A DNA stretch of 8,874 nt from the NCBI GenBank assembly GCA_028868555.1, contig JAGWUG010000024.1:1-8874 (forward strand), given 5' to 3'. Both the position numbers and the translations under genes were made by a program. This document shows, in pieces, positions 5,606-8,874 of this stretch. The first letter of the stretch is position 1. Each line of letters begins with the position of its first letter. The notes under the pieces were generated by a model that was given only the letters and a program-made list of their open reading frames with translations, did not search any database and was not told the origin of the DNA. Origin of the DNA: Actinomycetales bacterium (GTDB lineage: Bacteria; Actinomycetota; Actinomycetes; Actinomycetales; Microbacteriaceae).

Positions 5606-5635
5606 AAAGTTTTCTCAGGAGTAAAGTTTCTCCTT
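5606..5635 (+). promoter_or_regulatory. KimA-like gene leader: direct repeat and pairable ribosome-binding site
   Basis: AGGAG at 5617-5621 is the only good ribosome-binding site, but it lies 14 bases before GTG 5636, longer than usual. It is exactly complementary to CTCCT at 5630-5634, directly before the GTG, giving a 5-bp hairpin with loop TAAAGTTT. AAAGTTTTCTC (5606-5616) and AAAGTTTCTCC (5623-5633) form an imperfect direct repeat with a 17-base period. The pairing could hide the site. No c-di-AMP riboswitch fits in this short gap. Confidence 0.4.
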
Positions 5636-7702
5636 GTGAATGATTCGCTCATCCCTAAGCGGTTCCTGCTCGGCAAGAAGCTATCCAACGAGAACTTGGA
5701 AGGTCAGCTTCTTCCCAAGTTCATCGCACTCCCGGTCTTCTCCAGTGACCCGCTGAGTTCCGTGGCCTACGGTCCGCAGGAGCTCCTCATGATCCTTACC
5801 CTCGGTGGAGTTTCGTTCCTGGCCTTCGCGCCGGGCATCGCCGCCGTGGTTGTGCTGCTGCTCACCGTGATTGTGCTCAGCTACCGCAAGATTGTGGAGG
5901 CTTACCCGGGTGGTGGTGGCGACTACGAGGTGGCCAAGACCAACCTCGGTGACCGAGCTGCACTTATCGTGGCCAGCGCGCTGCTGCTGGACTACGTAAT
6001 GACCGTGGCCGTATCGGTTGCATCCGGTACCGACAACCTAATCTCGGCATTCCCTCAATTGGCCGCCTTCCGAGTGGAAATTGCCGTCGCCTTCATCCTG
6101 CTGCTGACCGCAGTAAACCTCCGTGGAGTGAAGGAATCGGGCGTGGCCTTCGCCATCCCCACCTACCTCTTCATTGGCTCAGTGCTTCTGATGATCGGTA
6201 CCGGTGTGGTTCGTCTTGCCATGGGTCACCAGCTGGTTTCGCCTTCGGCACACTTCCAGGTGCACGTCTATACGGCGGACCTCCAGAACGCCACCCAGGC
6301 GGCCTTCATTCTGCTGCTGCTCCGCGCCTTCGCTTCCGGCTGTTCCGCGCTGACCGGTATCGAGGCCATCGCCAACGGTGTACCTGCCTTCCGCGCCCCA
6401 AAGATTCGCAACGCTCAGGTGACCATGGTGCTCATGGGTGCCACCGCTATCGTCATGTTCATCGGTGTAACTGCTCTGGCCATCTACTCCAACGTGCACT
6501 ACTCCGAGGACCCGGCTCAGGGACTCATCGGTTGGCACGGAAGCGGGCCGCAGCTGACCGTAATGGCACAGATTGCCTATGCGGTCTTCGGCAATAACAG
6601 CTTCATGTTTTATGTGATTCAGGCCGGAACCGCGGCGGTTCTGCTGCTGGCAGCCAACACCGCTTTCAATGGCTTCCCGCTGCTGTCATCGGTGCTGGCC
6701 AAGGATGGCTTTGCCCCGAAGGCACTGCTCACCCGAGGCGACCGACTGGTTTACTCCAACGGAATGTTCTCCTTGATGGGTGCCGCACTGGTGCTCATGG
6801 TGGTCTACCAGGCATCGGTGACCGGACTGATTCAGCTCTACATCATCGGTGTATTCACCAGCTTCACCGTTGGCCAGATTGGCATGCTCAAGCACTGGCG
6901 CCGCGGCAAGGCAGACGGCAGCATCACCGTCAAGAACGCCAACAGCGGTCTGTTCATCAACGGCCTGGGTGCCACTCTCACCAGCATCGTTCTGGTGATT
7001 GTGACCATCACCAAGTTTGCCCACGGAGCCTGGCTGGTGTTCATCATCATGCCTGTTCTCTATTGGGTCATGTACAACACCAAGCGCTACTACGCCGAAG
7101 TTGACAAGGAAATTGCCCTCGACGAGAAGACCATCTTCGGCTCCAAGGGCGACTACGCCGTTGTGATGATGGACAAGCTCAACAAGCCACAGCTCAAGGC
7201 CCTGGACTACGCTCTTTCTTCGCGCCACACCGAGATGGAGGCCGTGCACATTGCGGTTGATCCGGAGCGCGCCAAGGAGTTTGAGGCGGAGTGGAAGGCC
7301 ATGGGCATCGAGGTTCCACTGCGAATCATCGAGAGCCCATACCGCGAGTTTGCCGCCCCGCTTATCGAGTACCTCACCAAGCACCGCGAGAACAACGGAT
7401 CCGAGCGCATCAGTGTTTACCTGCCAAAGTTTGTCGTTGGTCACTGGTGGGAGCACGTATTCCACAACCACCGCGCCAACCGCATCCGCAAGCAGCTGAT
7501 GTATGTTCGCGGCGTGATGGTTACCCTGGTGCCTTGGCGCCTGGAGAGTGCCGACAAGGTGAACCTGTTTGAGCGTCGTCCACTGCCGGGTGACGCCCGC
7601 CGCGGTGACACCGTTCGCCCAGCCACCCGTCGTCACGCCCGTGGCCGCAACGTGGTTTCGCGCTTCCAGACCACTCGCAACCCAGACGAGCACGAGGAAT
7701 AG
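5636..7702 (+). CDS. kimA: KimA-type potassium importer (APC/KUP-like permease with C-terminal USP-like domain)
   Basis: This is a membrane permease of the APC superfamily resembling Bacillus KimA, a high-affinity proton-coupled potassium importer. From GTG 5636 it has 688 residues: about 12 membrane helices (30-480) and a cytosolic USP-like domain (about 505-640). The signature FSSDPLSSVAYG (35-46) lies in the broken first helix. As I recall them, KimA potassium-site residues D36, Y43, D117, Y118, T121 and S125 correspond to D38, Y45, D119, Y120, T123 and S127 here, a constant shift of two. FASGCSALTGIEAI (232-245) is another shared segment. A basic tail (645-680) is extra. An in-frame TTG at 5558 would add 26 residues, but it has no ribosome-binding site and runs upstream of the conserved start, so I prefer GTG. 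crcB1 follows 9 bases after the stop. Transport of another cation or amino acid cannot be fully excluded. Confidence 0.87.
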   Translation: MNDSLIPKRFLLGKKLSNENLEGQLLPKFIALPVFSSDPLSSVAYGPQELLMILTLGGVSFLAFAPGIAAVVVLLLTVIVLSYRKIVEAYPGGGGDYEVAKTNLGDRAALIVASALLLDYVMTVAVSVASGTDNLISAFPQLAAFRVEIAVAFILLLTAVNLRGVKESGVAFAIPTYLFIGSVLLMIGTGVVRLAMGHQLVSPSAHFQVHVYTADLQNATQAAFILLLLRAFASGCSALTGIEAIANGVPAFRAPKIRNAQVTMVLMGATAIVMFIGVTALAIYSNVHYSEDPAQGLIGWHGSGPQLTVMAQIAYAVFGNNSFMFYVIQAGTAAVLLLAANTAFNGFPLLSSVLAKDGFAPKALLTRGDRLVYSNGMFSLMGAALVLMVVYQASVTGLIQLYIIGVFTSFTVGQIGMLKHWRRGKADGSITVKNANSGLFINGLGATLTSIVLVIVTITKFAHGAWLVFIIMPVLYWVMYNTKRYYAEVDKEIALDEKTIFGSKGDYAVVMMDKLNKPQLKALDYALSSRHTEMEAVHIAVDPERAKEFEAEWKAMGIEVPLRIIESPYREFAAPLIEYLTKHRENNGSERISVYLPKFVVGHWWEHVFHNHRANRIRKQLMYVRGVMVTLVPWRLESADKVNLFERRPLPGDARRGDTVRPATRRHARGRNVVSRFQTTRNPDEHEE

Positions 7703-7711
7703 GCCAGCAAC

Positions 7712-8107
7712 TTGGCTCTGAATCCTCCGCCTCGCGCCATCGCGCTGGCATTCGCCGGCGGCGCAGCGGGAACCCTGGTTCGCGCCCTAGTTGGCCTGGG
7801 CTTTGAGACTCCGGTTACCCTGCTGATTGTGAACCTGCTCGGCACCGCCTTCCTGGGTTACATCAACGGCACTTCGGGGCGCGAAAAACCTCGCTTCCAT
7901 TCGGCCGGCGCCAAGTGGTTCTGGGGTGCGGGCTTCTGCGGTGGCTTCACCACGATGAGCGGACTCGCACTTGCTTTCGTGATGTTCACGGCCAACTCCG
8001 GCGTGATTGCCTCCCTGGTTTACGTTCTGATTCAGTTTGCGGCTGGCCTCCTGGCCTATGCGCTGGCGTTCCGCATCGGCCGAGGAGCGTGGCCGAATGT
8101 TGTCTAG
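7712..8107 (+). CDS. crcB: CrcB/Fluc fluoride channel subunit 1
   Basis: This is one half of a dual-topology fluoride channel that lets toxic fluoride leave the cytoplasm. The 131 residues hold four membrane helices. Family motifs are GGAAGTLVR (16-24, with the conserved Arg), the pore Asn in NLLG (N41), and the TM3 break GFCGGFTTMSG (74-84). In the usual TTFSTF Phe box, both Phe positions differ here: M82 and L85. The start is TTG at 7712, 9 bases after the KimA-like stop, with a weak AGG upstream; no ATG or GTG in frame would keep the first helix. The second subunit gene overlaps its end by 11 bases. The two adjacent paralogues indicate a heterodimer, as in many Gram-positive bacteria. Confidence 0.92.
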   Translation: MALNPPPRAIALAFAGGAAGTLVRALVGLGFETPVTLLIVNLLGTAFLGYINGTSGREKPRFHSAGAKWFWGAGFCGGFTTMSGLALAFVMFTANSGVIASLVYVLIQFAAGLLAYALAFRIGRGAWPNVV

Positions 8108-8504
8108 TGCCGTGTTGCCTGGCCTGAGTGGGTCGGCCTGGCTCGGCTTGGTCGCCATTGCCCTCATGGGTGGACTTGGATCTGCGCTGCGTCTGATGCT
8201 CTCGCATTGGCACGGACGGCTACCCTGGGGAATCTTGGTTGGCAATTCGGCGGCATCGGTGGTGGTTGGATACGCCTTCGTGCTGTCTCAGCACGGTACT
8301 GGTTGGGACCCGCTCTGGGCCGGACTCTTGGCCACCGGATTTGCCGGCGGACTCTCAACATTCAGCAGCTGGGCGGCGCAGACCGTACATTTCTTCTCGC
8401 AGGGTCAGAAGCGAGCCGGAATGGCCAACCTGCTGCTCAACCTGGTCATCCCCGTGGCCTGTGCACTGCTCGGAATCTTTTTAGGCGCATTCCTGCTAAA
8501 ATAG
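8097..8504 (+). CDS. crcB: CrcB/Fluc fluoride channel subunit 2
   Basis: This is the partner of the preceding CrcB. The 135 residues have four membrane helices, with GGLGSALR (25-32, conserved Arg at 32), pore Asn N50 in LVGNSA, and the TM3 motif GFAGGLSTFSSW (81-92). Its Phe box keeps F89, and the second position is Trp (W92). The start at ATG 8097 is chosen because GAGGAG (8082-8087) lies 9 bases upstream and the protein then begins just before the first helix; an upstream in-frame start at 8037 would add 20 unconserved residues deep in the previous gene. The 11-base overlap with crcB1 suggests coupled translation and matched subunit amounts. The 3' end contains a likely promoter for the next gene. 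Confidence 0.93.
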   Translation: MLSSAVLPGLSGSAWLGLVAIALMGGLGSALRLMLSHWHGRLPWGILVGNSAASVVVGYAFVLSQHGTGWDPLWAGLLATGFAGGLSTFSSWAAQTVHFFSQGQKRAGMANLLLNLVIPVACALLGIFLGAFLLK

Positions 8505-8536
8505 GCGCAGATTTCTTATGGGATCCGCTTCTGCGC
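8494..8536 (+). promoter_or_regulatory. Extended -10 promoter in the crcB2 tail and inverted repeat, for the DUF3073 gene
   Basis: TGC-TAAAAT (8494-8502) is a good extended -10 overlapping the end of crcB2, predicting a transcript start near 8509; the -35 is poor. A perfect 7-bp inverted repeat, GCGCAGA (8505-8511) and TCTGCGC (8530-8536), with an 18-base centre containing GGATCC, spans the predicted start. It could be an operator or a leader hairpin. Confidence 0.45.
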
Positions 8537-8565
8537 GGACGAGACAAAAAGATGGGGTCTTAGGC

Positions 8566-8787
8566 ATGGGCCGTGGCCGTCAAAAAGCGAAGCACACCAA
8601 GGTAGCTCGCGAACTCAAATACTTCAGTCCAAACACTGACCTCGATGCACTTCAGCGCGAGCTGGGTCACGAGGACCCAAACGCCGCCGGCGAGCCTGAC
8701 TACGAAGACAAGTGGGCCGACATGTACGGCGAGGGTGACGACGAGGACGGCGAAGAATCGGACGAGGACGAGGAAGCCGCCAAGTAG
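8566..8787 (+). CDS. DUF3073 family small charged protein
   Basis: A conserved actinobacterial protein of unknown function. From ATG 8566 it has 73 residues and the family's usual opening, MGRGRQKAKHTKVARELKYF, followed by SPNTDLDALQRELG. Charge is strongly divided: the first 20 residues are basic and the last 25 almost entirely Asp/Glu, which suggests a disordered acidic tail and possibly contact with nucleic acid or a basic partner. I chose this start because family members begin here; an in-frame ATG at 8518 would add 16 residues from the promoter and repeat region. A weak GGGG (8554-8557) lies 8 bases upstream. It likely has its own promoter, apart from the crcB genes, and is followed by a strong terminator. 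Confidence 0.9.
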   Translation: MGRGRQKAKHTKVARELKYFSPNTDLDALQRELGHEDPNAAGEPDYEDKWADMYGEGDDEDGEESDEDEEAAK

Positions 8788-8815
8788 GTTGCACTGGCCC
8801 CAGGCCAAGAATTGG

Positions 8816-8845
8816 AAAGACCGCCCGAGGGCGGTCTTTTTCTTT
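8816..8845 (+). terminator. Rho-independent terminator after the DUF3073 gene
   Basis: A perfect 10-bp stem, AAAGACCGCC (8816-8825) with GGCGGTCTTT (8830-8839), closed by CGAG, followed by TTCTTT. A shorter hairpin, TGGCC/GGCCA (8795-8799 with 8803-8807), precedes it. The A-rich 5' flank is short, so it mainly serves the plus strand. The remaining 29 bases to the window edge show nothing I can assign. Confidence 0.9.
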
Positions 8846-8874
8846 GCGTGGGCGACGCCGGAACGGGGTCGGGT

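Noticed and set aside
5539..5635. Possible c-di-AMP (ydaO) riboswitch before the KimA-like gene, and likewise at 2128-2242 before the NlpC/P60 gene
   Set aside because: Both gene types are often under this riboswitch, but the gaps here (97 and 115 bases) are too short for the complete aptamer and I do not see its conserved segments.
5539..5635. Fluoride (crcB) riboswitch in the kimA-crcB operon leader
   Set aside because: No recognisable short pseudoknot motif of this class in the leader, and only 9 bases separate kimA from crcB1.
5558..5635. TTG 5558 as the start of the KimA-like protein
   Set aside because: No ribosome-binding site, and the added 26 residues (rich in Lys and Gln) precede the point where the family normally begins; kept only as an alternative.
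6686..7693. 335-residue open frame on the minus strand opposite the KimA-like gene
   Set aside because: It lies wholly antisense to a clear conserved gene, has His/Val/Gly-rich composition typical of a GC-rich shadow frame, and shows no recognisable domain.

Overview
The window looks like chromosomal core sequence from a high-GC Gram-positive, most likely a small-genome actinobacterium of the Micrococcales/Microbacteriaceae type. This is inferred from several things: a DUF3073 protein, a tRNA-Glu-Asp-Phe cluster without encoded CCA, tilS divergent from ppa, a RipA-like cell-wall hydrolase, paired crcB genes, GC-rich codon use with TTG/GTG starts, and -10 elements of the form TANNNT, several of them TAGGCT. 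The genus cannot be fixed from the sequence alone. I see no insertion sequence, prophage, CRISPR array or toxin cassette.

Layout. At the left edge (1-290, minus) is the N-terminal third or less of tRNA(Ile)-lysidine synthetase TilS, running off the window. It is divergent from ppa (inorganic pyrophosphatase, 347-835). A strong two-way terminator separates ppa from a convergent secreted NlpC/P60 peptidoglycan hydrolase (928-2127, minus). The hydrolase is divergent from a tRNA-Glu, tRNA-Asp, tRNA-Phe operon (2243-2556), which ends in a rho-independent terminator. An EamA/DMT transporter (2625-3494) starts directly after it, probably leaderless. A 14-TM DHA2-type drug exporter (3543-5192) follows. 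The exporter overlaps tail-to-tail with a free-standing TipAS drug-binding domain (5146-5538, minus). Divergent from TipAS is a KimA-type potassium importer (best start 5636, end 7702), followed closely by two crcB/Fluc fluoride channel genes (7712-8107 and 8097-8504) that overlap each other. The window ends with DUF3073 (8566-8787) and a strong terminator.

How the parts may work together. The exporter and TipAS form a plausible drug-response pair: TipAS domains bind hydrophobic antibiotics, and in Mta/TipA-type regulators they are fused to a MerR DNA-binding domain, which is absent here. kimA-crcB1-crcB2 is probably one ion-homeostasis transcript. The crcB pair is most likely a heterodimeric fluoride channel, and its pore-lining Phe box is degenerate in the first subunit.

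The signals least explained by ordinary annotation are a perfect 12-bp inverted repeat flanking tRNA-Glu, a 20-bp inverted repeat over the putative shared -35 region of the tRNA operon and the NlpC/P60 gene, an A at T-loop position 54 of tRNA-Phe, and a ribosome-binding site that can be paired in a small hairpin before the kimA-like start. I found no convincing new multi-gene system; the TipAS-exporter arrangement is the closest candidate.
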